DNA of 64,000 nucleotides from an uncultured SAR86 cluster bacterium (GTDB lineage: Bacteria > Pseudomonadota > Gammaproteobacteria > Magnimaribacterales > D2472), in NCBI GenBank assembly GCA_902601475.1, contig CACKNK010000002.1, positions 62,001 through 126,000 of the forward strand. The letters are read 5' to 3'. The notes below the pieces were generated by a model. That model did no database searches and was not told the DNA's origin. It saw only the letters and a program-made list of their open reading frames with translations. The position numbers were made by a program, and so were the translations under genes. This document shows positions 31,640-41,182 of this stretch, piece after piece; the stretch's first letter is position 1, and each line of letters begins with the position of its first letter.

Positions 31640-32794
31640 CTATATCTTAATTTTGTTTTCTTTATATTCGACAATTTCTTTTGGAACAACAATTTCACCG
31701 TCTCCTTTTGCATCATTGCCCCAAGCTCTTCTTGTATATGTAATAACAGCCGCCATATCAACTTCAGAAAGTTGATTCGCAAAAGATTGCATTGCAGCAC
31801 CCTGAACTCCTTCCATCAATATTTCTACGTTGCGAGGTTTATTGTTTAAAACTATGTCGCTGCCTGCGAGTGCGGGAAAGATTCCAGGAATTCCTGCTCC
31901 ATTCACCTGATGACAAGCAACGCAGTTCATTTGATAAACACCCTCTCCTTTTGCAACTAACTCTTCCATGGTCCAATCTTTCTCAGTGAGCTGGGCAAGT
32001 TCAAAGGCTGCCTGTTTTTTTTCTGCTACCCAAAGATCATAATCTTCGGGGGTAACTGCTCTAACCACTACTGGCATGAAGCCATGATTCTTTCCACATA
32101 ATTCCGTGCATTGACCTCTGTATATACCTGGCTCATCTACAATTGTCCAAGCGGTATTAATGAAGCCCGGAATAGCATCCTGCTTGATTGCAAAATCTGG
32201 CACCCACCAAGAGTGAATTACGTCATTAGCTGTAATTAAAAATCTTATTCTTTTACCAGTGGGGATCACAACCGGCTCATCAACTTCAAGTAGATAGTGT
32301 TCGCCTTTTGGTGTTTGATTGTAAATTTCGTCTTGATCAGTGGTTAAGTTGGAGAAAAAGTTAACACCATCCTCTAAATACTTGTACTCCCATTTCCATT
32401 GATAGCCGACTACTTGAATATTTATATCGCCTTCTTCGTCAGCATACATTTTCTGTAATGTATTGGTTGCTGGTACTGCCATACTAATTAATATTACAAA
32501 AGGAATAACCGTCCAAAGTATTTCTAATTTTGTATTTTCATGAAAACTAGCTGGCTCTGGATTTTTCTTCTTAGTATGAGCATACATTGAATAAAACATG
32601 ACACCAAAGACAAGAACACCGATGGCAACAACGATCCAAAAGATGAACATGTGAAGACCAAAAACTTCTCTACTAATGTCGGTTACACCCTCAGTCATGT
32701 TAAGGGCATTCCATTCTGCAAAAGCTGACTGACTAAGGATTAAACCTAAAAAAATTGTAAACGAACTGATAAAAGTTGAACGAATATTAAACAT
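31640..32794 (-). CDS. ctaC: cytochrome c oxidase subunit II with fused C-terminal cytochrome c domain
   Basis: ORF; VVGYQWKWEYKY, CuA region RGQCTELCGKNHGFMPV, then YQMNCVACHQVNGAGIPGIFPALAGSD; start moved to MFNIRSTF. Confidence 0.95.
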   Translation of the reverse strand: MFNIRSTFISSFTIFLGLILSQSAFAEWNALNMTEGVTDISREVFGLHMFIFWIVVAIGVLVFGVMFYSMYAHTKKKNPEPASFHENTKLEILWTVIPFVILISMAVPATNTLQKMYADEEGDINIQVVGYQWKWEYKYLEDGVNFFSNLTTDQDEIYNQTPKGEHYLLEVDEPVVIPTGKRIRFLITANDVIHSWWVPDFAIKQDAIPGFINTAWTIVDEPGIYRGQCTELCGKNHGFMPVVVRAVTPEDYDLWVAEKKQAAFELAQLTEKDWTMEELVAKGEGVYQMNCVACHQVNGAGIPGIFPALAGSDIVLNNKPRNVEILMEGVQGAAMQSFANQLSEVDMAAVITYTRRAWGNDAKGDGEIVVPKEIVEYKENKIKI

Positions 32795-32979
32795 TGTGAT
32801 CCCTTGTGCCGTGTTCTGAATAAAATAAATTATTTGTATAATCAATTATAAATAAAAATAATGTGAATTTACAGTTAAATATCAATTAATTAACGATTTA
32901 CGGTCGCTATGATAGCTTCATTTAAAGCTTAGTTCTAGGGGAGTTTAAAGGAAAATTTAACAGCAATATTCCTAAGGTT

Positions 32980-33150
32980 TTAAAGCTTTGTAATTTTGTT
33001 TTCTTTTTGAGGATTTTTAGGTTTAAGCTCTTCAAAATCACAACTAACACAGATGATTTTTTCATCGTCATAGGTGACTGCAATTCTATCAAGAGCTTTG
33101 CATTTTGGACAAATGGCTCCTGCAATGAACTTCAGTTGCTGCTTATTCAT
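32980..33150 (-). CDS. YheV-like (DUF2387) small zinc-ribbon protein
   Basis: 56 aa MNKQQLKFIAGAICPKCKALDRIAVTYDDEKIICVSCDFEELKPKNPQKENKITKL; CPKC...CVSC; start overlaps aroE stop as ATGA; not in ORF track. Confidence 0.75.
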   Translation of the reverse strand: MNKQQLKFIAGAICPKCKALDRIAVTYDDEKIICVSCDFEELKPKNPQKENKITKL

Positions 33151-33938
33151 AGTATTTCTTTAATAATATTTTTTGTAGTTGGTTTTTTTTCAAACCAAAA
33201 CTCAAAAGAAAGAGCTGCTTGCTCCACCAGCATACCCTCTCCAGAATATATGTATTGTGAAAATTTTTTAAACCAGTTTCTTGTTGGTTTGTGAGGATTA
33301 CCATAACTCAAATCATATAGAATGCAGTCTTTAGAAATTTTTAAGTTGTTAAAAAATTTAGGCACTGTTGAATCATGGCCAGCAGAAGAACAATTTATAA
33401 CTATGTCAGGGCTAAGCTCGTATTCATGAAGAGAAACAGATTCCCCAAACCGACGAATTAATTTCTTTGCATTTTCTTCGCTTCTGTTTGCGATCTCGAT
33501 GCTACTTGGATTGAAACCACTAATAGCTGGAATTATGCTGGCAGCTGAGCCACCTGCTCCAAGTATTAAAATTTTTTTATCTTTGATTGATATACCTTTG
33601 TTACTAAAGTCATTTACAAGTCCCTGACCGTCAGTGGAATGCAAATATAATGATTCATTACTTTTCTTTATGGTGTTAGCTGTATTGATTTTATTAACAA
33701 TACTAGATTTGTTCGCATCAAGCTCAAGCACTTCTTTTTTTAATGGAAGAGTTACGTTCAACCCTAATGCGTTAGGATTGTCAAAAAATTGATTACAAAA
33801 GCTACTAAGCTCGCCGGCATTAACAAGATATTTCTCATAGCTGATTTTAATATTTAGTTCCTGCGCAAAAATATTATGAATCTCAGGAGACAGTGAGTGC
33901 TCAATTGGAGAGCCAACAACTCCTAACTTATATTCCAT
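33147..33938 (-). CDS. aroE: shikimate dehydrogenase
   Basis: ORF; VVGSPIEHSLSPEIHN, LNVTLPLKKE, STDGQGLVNDF, ILGAGGSAA. Confidence 0.93.
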   Translation of the reverse strand: MEYKLGVVGSPIEHSLSPEIHNIFAQELNIKISYEKYLVNAGELSSFCNQFFDNPNALGLNVTLPLKKEVLELDANKSSIVNKINTANTIKKSNESLYLHSTDGQGLVNDFSNKGISIKDKKILILGAGGSAASIIPAISGFNPSSIEIANRSEENAKKLIRRFGESVSLHEYELSPDIVINCSSAGHDSTVPKFFNNLKISKDCILYDLSYGNPHKPTRNWFKKFSQYIYSGEGMLVEQAALSFEFWFEKKPTTKNIIKEIL

Positions 33939-33940
33939 TT

Positions 33941-34852
33941 TTATGCATGCCAATCATTTGATAAAAAATCATTAAGTTTTTTGTTCATGGAAATTTGCTT
34001 GCTCGTTAATTTGCCTGGCCAAGCAACATTTTGAGGTAGTGAAGCTAGAATTGAGTCTGTTCTTCCCCCTGATTCAATACCAAACTTCGTACCCCTATCA
34101 AAAAGCAAATTAAACTCTACGTATCTTCCTCGTCTATATAACTGGAATTCTTTTTCATCTGTAGAAAATTTAGAATTTAATCTTCTATTTATTATTTTTT
34201 TATAACTAGTTAAATATGTTTCAAACATATTTGCTAATAAGCTTAGTGAGCTTGTTATGTTTTTATGTTTGAAGTTATCAAAGAAGATCCCTCCTATACC
34301 CCTCCGTTCGTCTCTGTGAGGAAGATAGAAGTATTCATCACAATTTTTGGCAAATTTTGAATAATAAGTTTTATTAAATTTATTTAAAAAATCTTTTGCG
34401 CCTTTATGCCATAACTCAGCATCTGTTTTATATGGAACGTAGGGTGTTAAATCAAAGCCGCCGCCAATCCACCATTTTTTTATTTCTTTTTTATTATGAA
34501 TAATAAATATTCTTCCATTCATATGACTGGTGGGTGCTTTTGGATTTGATGGATGAGAAATTACAGATAGTCCAGACGCAATAAATTCATCTCCTTTTTT
34601 TAAATCTAATGCTTTTGCTTGAGAGGAACTTGGAATGATATTGTCATGAATTATTGAAAAATTTATTGCAGCTTTTTCGATTTTATCTCCAGAAAGAATT
34701 ATTGTTTTTCCTCCACCACCATTTTGTCTTGACCACTCAGAAATATTTTCTTCAACTGTTTTATTGATTGCTGCAAAATCAGATGATATTTTTGATTGAT
34801 GGTCCTGAAAAAGACTAACAATCTGTTTGTTTAAATCTGAATCGATCTTCAC
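33941..34852 (-). CDS. hemF: oxygen-dependent coproporphyrinogen III oxidase
   Basis: ORF; WWIGGGFDLTPYV, RDERRGIGGIFFDNF, RRGRYVEFNLLFDRGTKFGIESGGRTDSILASLP. Confidence 0.95.
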   Translation of the reverse strand: MKIDSDLNKQIVSLFQDHQSKISSDFAAINKTVEENISEWSRQNGGGGKTIILSGDKIEKAAINFSIIHDNIIPSSSQAKALDLKKGDEFIASGLSVISHPSNPKAPTSHMNGRIFIIHNKKEIKKWWIGGGFDLTPYVPYKTDAELWHKGAKDFLNKFNKTYYSKFAKNCDEYFYLPHRDERRGIGGIFFDNFKHKNITSSLSLLANMFETYLTSYKKIINRRLNSKFSTDEKEFQLYRRGRYVEFNLLFDRGTKFGIESGGRTDSILASLPQNVAWPGKLTSKQISMNKKLNDFLSNDWHA

Positions 34853-34856
34853 TTAA

Positions 34857-35408
34857 TTACTCTCTTATTACCTTTTTTGATTTAAGCATAATAATTTTTG
34901 ATGGCTTAGAAATTCCCCCAAGCCGATGATTAAATAATGCAACTTCATTTGATTTAAAAGTATTGCATATATCCTTAAGATTGTTTGTATATTCTGTACC
35001 GGATATGTTTGCTGATGTAGAAATAAAAGGAGCATTGAGTTCTTTAATCAATGCATTTAGATGATAGTGAGTGCTAACTCTACACGCAATATTATTTTTT
35101 TCATCTGTAAAACTTTCCAGGCATTTGCTGGCTGATTCTGCTACTAAAGTTACGTGTCCCGGCCATACTTCTCTAATGAACTTTCTACCAATTTTGTCGG
35201 ACTCAATATGCTCTAATGCATTGTCAATATCATGAAATAGAATGATGTAATTTTTATTTTTTTTTCTCTGCTTTAATTTATCAATCTTTGTGATCGCAGC
35301 TTTTGTTGCGATACAACCTAAACCCCAAATGCCATCAGTTGGATGAATTAATATACGATTATTTAAAAGCCAGTCAGCGCCCTCTTTGACGTCAACAATT
35401 TCTTTCAA
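34857..35408 (-). CDS. tsaC: threonylcarbamoyl-AMP synthase (TsaC/YrdC)
   Basis: ORF; LIHPTDGIWGLGC, KQRKKNKNYI, PGHVTLVAES, STSANISG. Confidence 0.88.
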   Translation of the reverse strand: MKEIVDVKEGADWLLNNRILIHPTDGIWGLGCIATKAAITKIDKLKQRKKNKNYIILFHDIDNALEHIESDKIGRKFIREVWPGHVTLVAESASKCLESFTDEKNNIACRVSTHYHLNALIKELNAPFISTSANISGTEYTNNLKDICNTFKSNEVALFNHRLGGISKPSKIIMLKSKKVIRE

Positions 35409-35410
35409 AA

Positions 35411-35908
35411 TTAGTCTGTTTCAGAGTTAATCTGAATAACTTCTTCGGTTTGATCTTTTCTAAACTGATCAAACTTTTCGCTTAAGTTTGAATCAGCAAG
35501 AGATAAAATCTGAACCGCACATAACGCAGCATTTATGGCACCAGATTTTCCAATAGCAAAGGTTGCTACGGGAATACCTTTTGGCATTTGGACGGTTGAC
35601 ATTAAAGAATCCAGTCCGTTCATATCACCACCACCCAAGGGTATTCCTAAAACAGGCTTGTAAGTGTGTGCAGCTATTACGCCAGCAAGGTGAGCTGCCA
35701 TACCAGCAGCAGCAATAAAAATTTTAACTCCTTTGTTCTCGAGTTCTTCAAGCTTTCTAACAACCTCATGAGGCGTTCGATGAGCAGAAAGCACATTAAG
35801 ATCGTAAGAAACACCAAAATTAGATAAGATCTTTGCTGATTCCTCAACAATTGGAAGATCTGATTTAGACCCCATGAATATACCTACGGATACTGATTCG
35901 TTAGACAT
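35411..35908 (-). CDS. purE: N5-carboxyaminoimidazole ribonucleotide mutase
   Basis: ORF; GIFMGSKSDLP, VLSAHRTPHEV, AAAGMAAHLAGVIAAHT. Confidence 0.95.
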   Translation of the reverse strand: MSNESVSVGIFMGSKSDLPIVEESAKILSNFGVSYDLNVLSAHRTPHEVVRKLEELENKGVKIFIAAAGMAAHLAGVIAAHTYKPVLGIPLGGGDMNGLDSLMSTVQMPKGIPVATFAIGKSGAINAALCAVQILSLADSNLSEKFDQFRKDQTEEVIQINSETD

Positions 35909-35965
35909 TATGATTCCTTAAAAAAATATAGTTTAGATTATAAATAAAGAACCTATAATATCCAC

Positions 35966-36463
35966 ATGTCTATAATGAAAATATTAACTTTTCCTGACCC
36001 TAGGTTAAGAACAGTTGCTGATCCAGTAGAGAAATTCGACAAAAGTTTAAAAAAGCTAACAGATGATATGCTCGAAACTATGTATTCAGAAAATGGAATT
36101 GGGTTAGCTGCAACTCAAGTAAATGTTCATAAAAGAGTTATCGTTATGGATATAAGTGAAGAAAGAAATGAGCCTAGAGTCTATGTAAATCCAGAATTTG
36201 AAATAAAAAGCAACAAAAGTTTATTTACCTTCTCAGAAGGATGTCTTTCTGTACCAGGTTTTAATGAGGAAATTACTAGGCCTGATCAAATAATCCTTAA
36301 GTGGCAGAACCTTGATGGCGATAGATTAGAAGATGAACCAGAGGGCTTGTTAACTGTATGTATTCAACATGAAATAGATCATTTAGAGGGCAAACTTATG
36401 GTTGACTATTTATCAACATTAAAGCGAGATAGAATAAGAAATAAGCTAAATAAGCGAATTTAA
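35966..36463 (+). CDS. def: peptide deformylase
   Basis: [36 protein letters not shown]; alternative start 35975. Confidence 0.96.
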   Translation: MSIMKILTFPDPRLRTVADPVEKFDKSLKKLTDDMLETMYSENGIGLAATQVNVHKRVIVMDISEERNEPRVYVNPEFEIKSNKSLFTFSEGCLSVPGFNEEITRPDQIILKWQNLDGDRLEDEPEGLLTVCIQHEIDHLEGKLMVDYLSTLKRDRIRNKLNKRI

Positions 36464-36502
36464 AAGAATTTATAAATATTTAGCAACTTTTAAAAGAATT
36501 CA

Positions 36503-37438
36503 ATGGAAAATAAGTTAAAAATTGTTTTTGCAGGTTCTCCAAAATCATCTGCGACAATACTTCAATCATTAATTGACAATAGTAAAGTAGAAGTTCCTTG
36601 CGTTATTTCACAAGAACCCAAAAGAGCAAAAAGAGGCAACAAGCTTATGCCCACAGAAGTAGCAATAAAGGCCACTGAACATGGTATTGATTTATTGGAG
36701 CCAAGATCTTTAGATGATATTAAAGAATCAATTACTGGCTTTGATTTCGATTTTCTTCTTGTTGCGGCTTATGGAAAGATTCTGCCAGATTGGATGTTGA
36801 GCGCTCCTGTTTACGAGCCAATAAATGTTCACTATTCCATCTTACCAAAACACAGAGGAGCTTCTCCGATACAGTCAACAATTTTGGCAGGTGACACAAT
36901 GGCTGGAATATCAATAATGAAAATGACAAAGGGATTGGATGAGGGGCCAATCTATAAAAAGTTTAAAATTGATATTAAAGAATCAGATAAAGAAGAGCTT
37001 GAAGATAAACTATCAGTCATCGCAGCTAAAAATATTACTAGTGTTTTATTTGAAATAAAAAGCAAGAATATAAAGCCTATTGATCAAAATGAAGATGACG
37101 CATCATATTGCAAGAAAATTAAAAAAGAGTCTGGATTGATTGATTTACAAAAGGATAATGCAGAAAAAATACTTCTCAAGTTTAGAGCATATAAAGGCTG
37201 GCCCGGAGTTTTTTTTAGATATAAAAATGTGGATATAAAAATACATGGACTAATGCTTTTAAATCCTAATAATGATATTCACATGGAACATTCTGGTTCA
37301 ATATTTAAAGTTACTAGAGATGGTTTGATTATTAAAACTATAGATTCAAAGATAGTAATCACTAACTTACAAATGCCAGGAAAGAAAGTCATTAATAAGG
37401 GTGATATTTATAATGCATACTCAAATTATTTTGAATAA
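36503..37438 (+). CDS. fmt: methionyl-tRNA formyltransferase
   Basis: ORF; YGKILPDWML, NVHYSILPKHRGASPIQSTILAGD. Confidence 0.95.
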   Translation: MENKLKIVFAGSPKSSATILQSLIDNSKVEVPCVISQEPKRAKRGNKLMPTEVAIKATEHGIDLLEPRSLDDIKESITGFDFDFLLVAAYGKILPDWMLSAPVYEPINVHYSILPKHRGASPIQSTILAGDTMAGISIMKMTKGLDEGPIYKKFKIDIKESDKEELEDKLSVIAAKNITSVLFEIKSKNIKPIDQNEDDASYCKKIKKESGLIDLQKDNAEKILLKFRAYKGWPGVFFRYKNVDIKIHGLMLLNPNNDIHMEHSGSIFKVTRDGLIIKTIDSKIVITNLQMPGKKVINKGDIYNAYSNYFE

Positions 37439-37474
37439 CTTCCCATTGAAGCAAAACAGGTTTAAGTTACGCAT

Positions 37475-38833
37475 ATGAACATTCTTGTATTAGGGGCTGG
37501 AAAAGTAGGTAGAAATATTGCTAAGAATTTAGCTAGACAAACTTTTGATGTTTGTATAGTTGATGTTGATATTGAAAGATTAAAAAGTATACAAGAGGAT
37601 CATGACCTGGCAATTGTTCAAGGGCATGCATCAAGCCCTGAAGTTCTTAAGAAAGCAGGCGCCAATATAGAAACTGTTGTTCTTGCAGTTACTAATGATG
37701 ATGAAGTGAATATCGTCTCGTGTCAGCTAGCAAAAAAACTATTTAATGTATCAAAGACTATTTGTAGGCTATCTGACTATACATATATTGAAAATTTGGA
37801 TGCTCTTGGCAAAGATAATATTGATGTTGCCATAAGTCCTGAGCTAGAAGTTACTCAGCACATTGTTGACCTAATTAATCATCCAGGTGCAGAACAAATA
37901 GAATCTTTTGCAGAAGGTAAGGTGAAGCTGGTTTCAGTAAAAGCTAAAAAAGATGGAAAGCTTGTGAATAGGGAGCTTAAATCCATAAAAAGTGATTTGC
38001 CTGATATAGATACATTTGTTCCAACTATATTTAGAAAAGATAAGCCCGTTGTTCCTGATGGAAACACGGTCATCAAAGAAAATGATGAGGTTTACTTTTT
38101 ATCCTCTGAAGAGAGTATAGACAAAATCGTTAATGAACTCAGGGATCAAGGAGATACTACATCAAGAATAATGATTGTAGGAGGCGGCAGGATAGGCCTT
38201 TCCTTGGCAATGACCCTTGAAAAAAATTATAAAGTTAAGGTTTTAGAGCAAGACCATACCAAATGTGAATCAATTGCAAAAGATTTAAACAAAGCAATAG
38301 TATTAAAGGGAAGCGGCTCTGATGAAGAGTTATTGCGGAGCGAAAACATTGAAAATATAGATGTGTTTTGCGCGCTTACAAATGATGATGAAACAAATAT
38401 TATGTCAGCCTTCCTTGCAAAAAAACTAGGTGCAAAGAAAACTCTCATAATCCTCAACAATTATTCATACATTAATATTCTGCCGAAAAGTTTTGTAGAT
38501 CTTCCCCTTTCACCACAAAGAATGACAGTTTCTCTGGTAATGCAACATCTGACATCAGTAGATATGCCACAAGAGGTTTTATTAAAAATGAATTCAGGGG
38601 TTGAGGCCTTGGAAGGTGTTATCCATTTCAATAATGATACTAAGGATTTATTTGGATCAAAATATGTCCTACTTCCTCTACCTGAAAATTCAGTTCTTGG
38701 TTCAATTTATCGAAATGGAAAAAACATTATTCCATCTGATGACCTTACCATTGAGAGAGATGATCACTTAATAGTTTTTATCAACGGCAAGACAGACAAA
38801 TCTCAAATTGAGAAACTCTTCAAGGAGTCTTAA
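37475..38833 (+). CDS. trkA: Trk system potassium uptake regulatory protein TrkA
   Basis: ORF; two TrkA-N Rossmann repeats (ILVLGAGKVGRNIA; IMIVGGGRIGLSLA). Confidence 0.95.
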   Translation: MNILVLGAGKVGRNIAKNLARQTFDVCIVDVDIERLKSIQEDHDLAIVQGHASSPEVLKKAGANIETVVLAVTNDDEVNIVSCQLAKKLFNVSKTICRLSDYTYIENLDALGKDNIDVAISPELEVTQHIVDLINHPGAEQIESFAEGKVKLVSVKAKKDGKLVNRELKSIKSDLPDIDTFVPTIFRKDKPVVPDGNTVIKENDEVYFLSSEESIDKIVNELRDQGDTTSRIMIVGGGRIGLSLAMTLEKNYKVKVLEQDHTKCESIAKDLNKAIVLKGSGSDEELLRSENIENIDVFCALTNDDETNIMSAFLAKKLGAKKTLIILNNYSYINILPKSFVDLPLSPQRMTVSLVMQHLTSVDMPQEVLLKMNSGVEALEGVIHFNNDTKDLFGSKYVLLPLPENSVLGSIYRNGKNIIPSDDLTIERDDHLIVFINGKTDKSQIEKLFKES

Positions 38834-38835
38834 AT

Positions 38836-40272
38836 TTGAATATTAGGCCTATTTTTTCATTATTTGGAATTCTTTTGTGCTCATTTAGTACTGTTTTTTT
38901 AGTGCCTGCATTTGTTGGTTACATATTTAATGAAATAAATTACTTTAGCTTCATATTGGTTTTTATTGGTGTGATGTTATTGGGTTTGATAATGTGGCTT
39001 CCAAACAAAAACTCAATTGATGCTCTCAAAATATCAGATGGTTTTATTGTTACTGCTATGTTTTGGTTCGTGTTAGGTATTGTGGGCGCTATACCTTTCA
39101 TTACTTATGGAATATCGCCGGTAAATGCATTTTTTGAGTCAACATCTGGAATAACAACAACTGGCGCAACGGTTCTTGTTGGCTTAGATGATTTGCCTAA
39201 ATCACTTTTGATCTATAGACAGATGCTTCAATGGGTTGGGGGAATGGGGCTAATAATTCTTGTGGTCGCGATTATGCCAACTTTAGGTATTGGTGGTGGT
39301 CAATTATTTAAGATGGAAGTTCCTAGCTTTGAGTCTTCGCAGAGATTAACTCCTAGGATTACACAAAATGCAAAAGCTCTTTGGCAAATATATTTATTCT
39401 TGACGATAAGCTGTTTATTAGCATATTTAATCTCAGGAATGGGATTGTTTGATGCTTTTGCTCATGCATTATCAACTGTTGCGATTGGTGGCTTTTCGAC
39501 TCATGACGCAAGCATAGGTTATTTTGATAGTTTTGGTATAGAGGTTGTTTGTATTATTTTTATGTTGATGTCTGCCACATCATTTTCGCTGCACTATGCT
39601 GCTCTGTATGAAAGGAAATTTCTTAAATATTTATATAGTGAGGAGCTGAGATTTTTTCTTTCAGTGATTGCAATATTTCTTACGCTTACAATTATATGTT
39701 TTGCGACATTTTCAATGCTCGATTGGGATACGTTAAGAAAATCTATTTTCCAAACAATTTCAATAATTACTACCTCGGGTTTTACAATAGACGATTACTC
39801 GCTTTGGCCGGGCTATATACCTTTTTTGCTTCTTGTTGGAGCCTTTATTGGTGCTTGTTCTGGATCTGTTGGTGGCGGTCTCAAATCATGGAGAGTTCTT
39901 ATAATCTTAGACCAGGCTAGGCAAGAAATAATTAAAACTATTCATCCAAATGCTGTTGTAACTTCAAGAATAGGAAAAAAAGTTGTCGATGCCTCTATTT
40001 CTGAGAAAGTCTGGGGATTTTTTGCTGTGTATGTAATTACCTTCATAGTTCTTTTAGTTCTAGTGCTAATATCTGGACTCGATTTTGAGAGCTCTTTTTC
40101 AGCTGTTGGGGCAACCCTTAACAACCTGGGACCAGGACTGGGCGAAGTTTCATCAAACTATGAATCACTTTCAAGCTTTACAAAAATTGTTTTATCTCTG
40201 GCGATGATACTTGGAAGATTAGAAATTTTTACGCTTTTGGTTCTGCTGACTCCAGCTTTTTGGAAACGCTAG
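38836..40272 (+). CDS. trkH: Trk-type potassium transporter membrane subunit TrkH
   Basis: ORF with TTG start; ESTSGITTTGATVL, ALSTVAIGGFSTHD, GACSGSVGGGLKSWR, LGRLEIFTLLVLLTPAFW. Confidence 0.95.
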   Translation: MNIRPIFSLFGILLCSFSTVFLVPAFVGYIFNEINYFSFILVFIGVMLLGLIMWLPNKNSIDALKISDGFIVTAMFWFVLGIVGAIPFITYGISPVNAFFESTSGITTTGATVLVGLDDLPKSLLIYRQMLQWVGGMGLIILVVAIMPTLGIGGGQLFKMEVPSFESSQRLTPRITQNAKALWQIYLFLTISCLLAYLISGMGLFDAFAHALSTVAIGGFSTHDASIGYFDSFGIEVVCIIFMLMSATSFSLHYAALYERKFLKYLYSEELRFFLSVIAIFLTLTIICFATFSMLDWDTLRKSIFQTISIITTSGFTIDDYSLWPGYIPFLLLVGAFIGACSGSVGGGLKSWRVLIILDQARQEIIKTIHPNAVVTSRIGKKVVDASISEKVWGFFAVYVITFIVLLVLVLISGLDFESSFSAVGATLNNLGPGLGEVSSNYESLSSFTKIVLSLAMILGRLEIFTLLVLLTPAFWKR

Positions 40273-41129
40273 AAATTATATATATCTTTATTTTCTTCTA
40301 TTCTTCTAAACTTTTTATATTCCCATGAATATTCTTTCGGATTCTTGGAAATTTCTGCTTTAAAAAGTTGATTCATATATTTATGACCGTCATCTAATTT
40401 AATTTGAGGTGAAGATTGAGCAAATACTATTGAATAAATTGATTTATTTGGTTTGGTTACATAGACCATTATTGGAAGATTGTTCATTTTTTTTGCAAGT
40501 GAGCTAACTATTGTTGTTGAATAGCACTTTTTTCCGAAAAAATACGATTCAATGCCTAATTTCCTTTGTGGAACTTGATCAGAGGCAAGCGCTATAGTCT
40601 TGTTGCTTTTAATATCTATAAGCATTTGTCGAACCCCTCTTATAGATGCTTCAACAGGTAATGAATTGTTGTGTGAGCGATGCTTTTTTACAAACTCATC
40701 AAAGGGTTTAAATTTGAAAGGTTTATACATTACCGTACTTTGACTTTGTACTATTAACCAGGAAAGCAAAAAATCTATACTACGATTGTGAAAAGAGAAA
40801 CATAGCCTTGGGTTGTTAACAGTTTCTTGAGTGAATAAATAACGGTCTACAACCTTGTTAACATAAAAGGAAGTTTTTAGGGGGCCACTACCCCAAGAAT
40901 AAAGACTTTCAAAAAATGAGATGAGTGTTTCTTTACAGCTTTCATTGATTAGCTTATCTATTTCATTACTAGATTTATTAGTAAAAACTGTAGTTATATT
41001 TGCTTTAGATATTTTGTATAAATTTGTCCTTCTAATTAAAAATTTAAGACCGAGGTTATAAGCAATTTCAATTAGCTTAGTTCCAACGGTTAACCCAGAT
41101 ATTGTTAAAACATAAAGTAATGTTTTCAT
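40269..41129 (-). CDS. LpxL/HtrB-family acyltransferase, divergent
   Basis: ORF; HX4D motif HNRSID, VEASIRGVRQMLIDIKSNKTIALASDQVPQRKLGIESYFFGKKCYSTT. Confidence 0.78.
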   Translation of the reverse strand: MKTLLYVLTISGLTVGTKLIEIAYNLGLKFLIRRTNLYKISKANITTVFTNKSSNEIDKLINESCKETLISFFESLYSWGSGPLKTSFYVNKVVDRYLFTQETVNNPRLCFSFHNRSIDFLLSWLIVQSQSTVMYKPFKFKPFDEFVKKHRSHNNSLPVEASIRGVRQMLIDIKSNKTIALASDQVPQRKLGIESYFFGKKCYSTTIVSSLAKKMNNLPIMVYVTKPNKSIYSIVFAQSSPQIKLDDGHKYMNQLFKAEISKNPKEYSWEYKKFRRIEENKDIYNF

Positions 41130-41182
41130 ACTTAATTATATGATCATATTAGAGTATATAATTTAATTTTTAGGATCTTTAT

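Noticed and set aside
24621-32794. Cytochrome oxidase cluster as a novel respiratory system
   Set aside because: Gene set (Sco, CyoE, CtaA, SURF1, CtaE, CtaG, CtaD, CtaC with fused cytochrome c) is a standard proteobacterial aa3-type arrangement
32846-32979. Spacer downstream of the YheV-like gene and upstream of cox2 as an sRNA
   Set aside because: AT-rich, with no convincing stem-loop or known RNA motif; most likely cox2 promoter region
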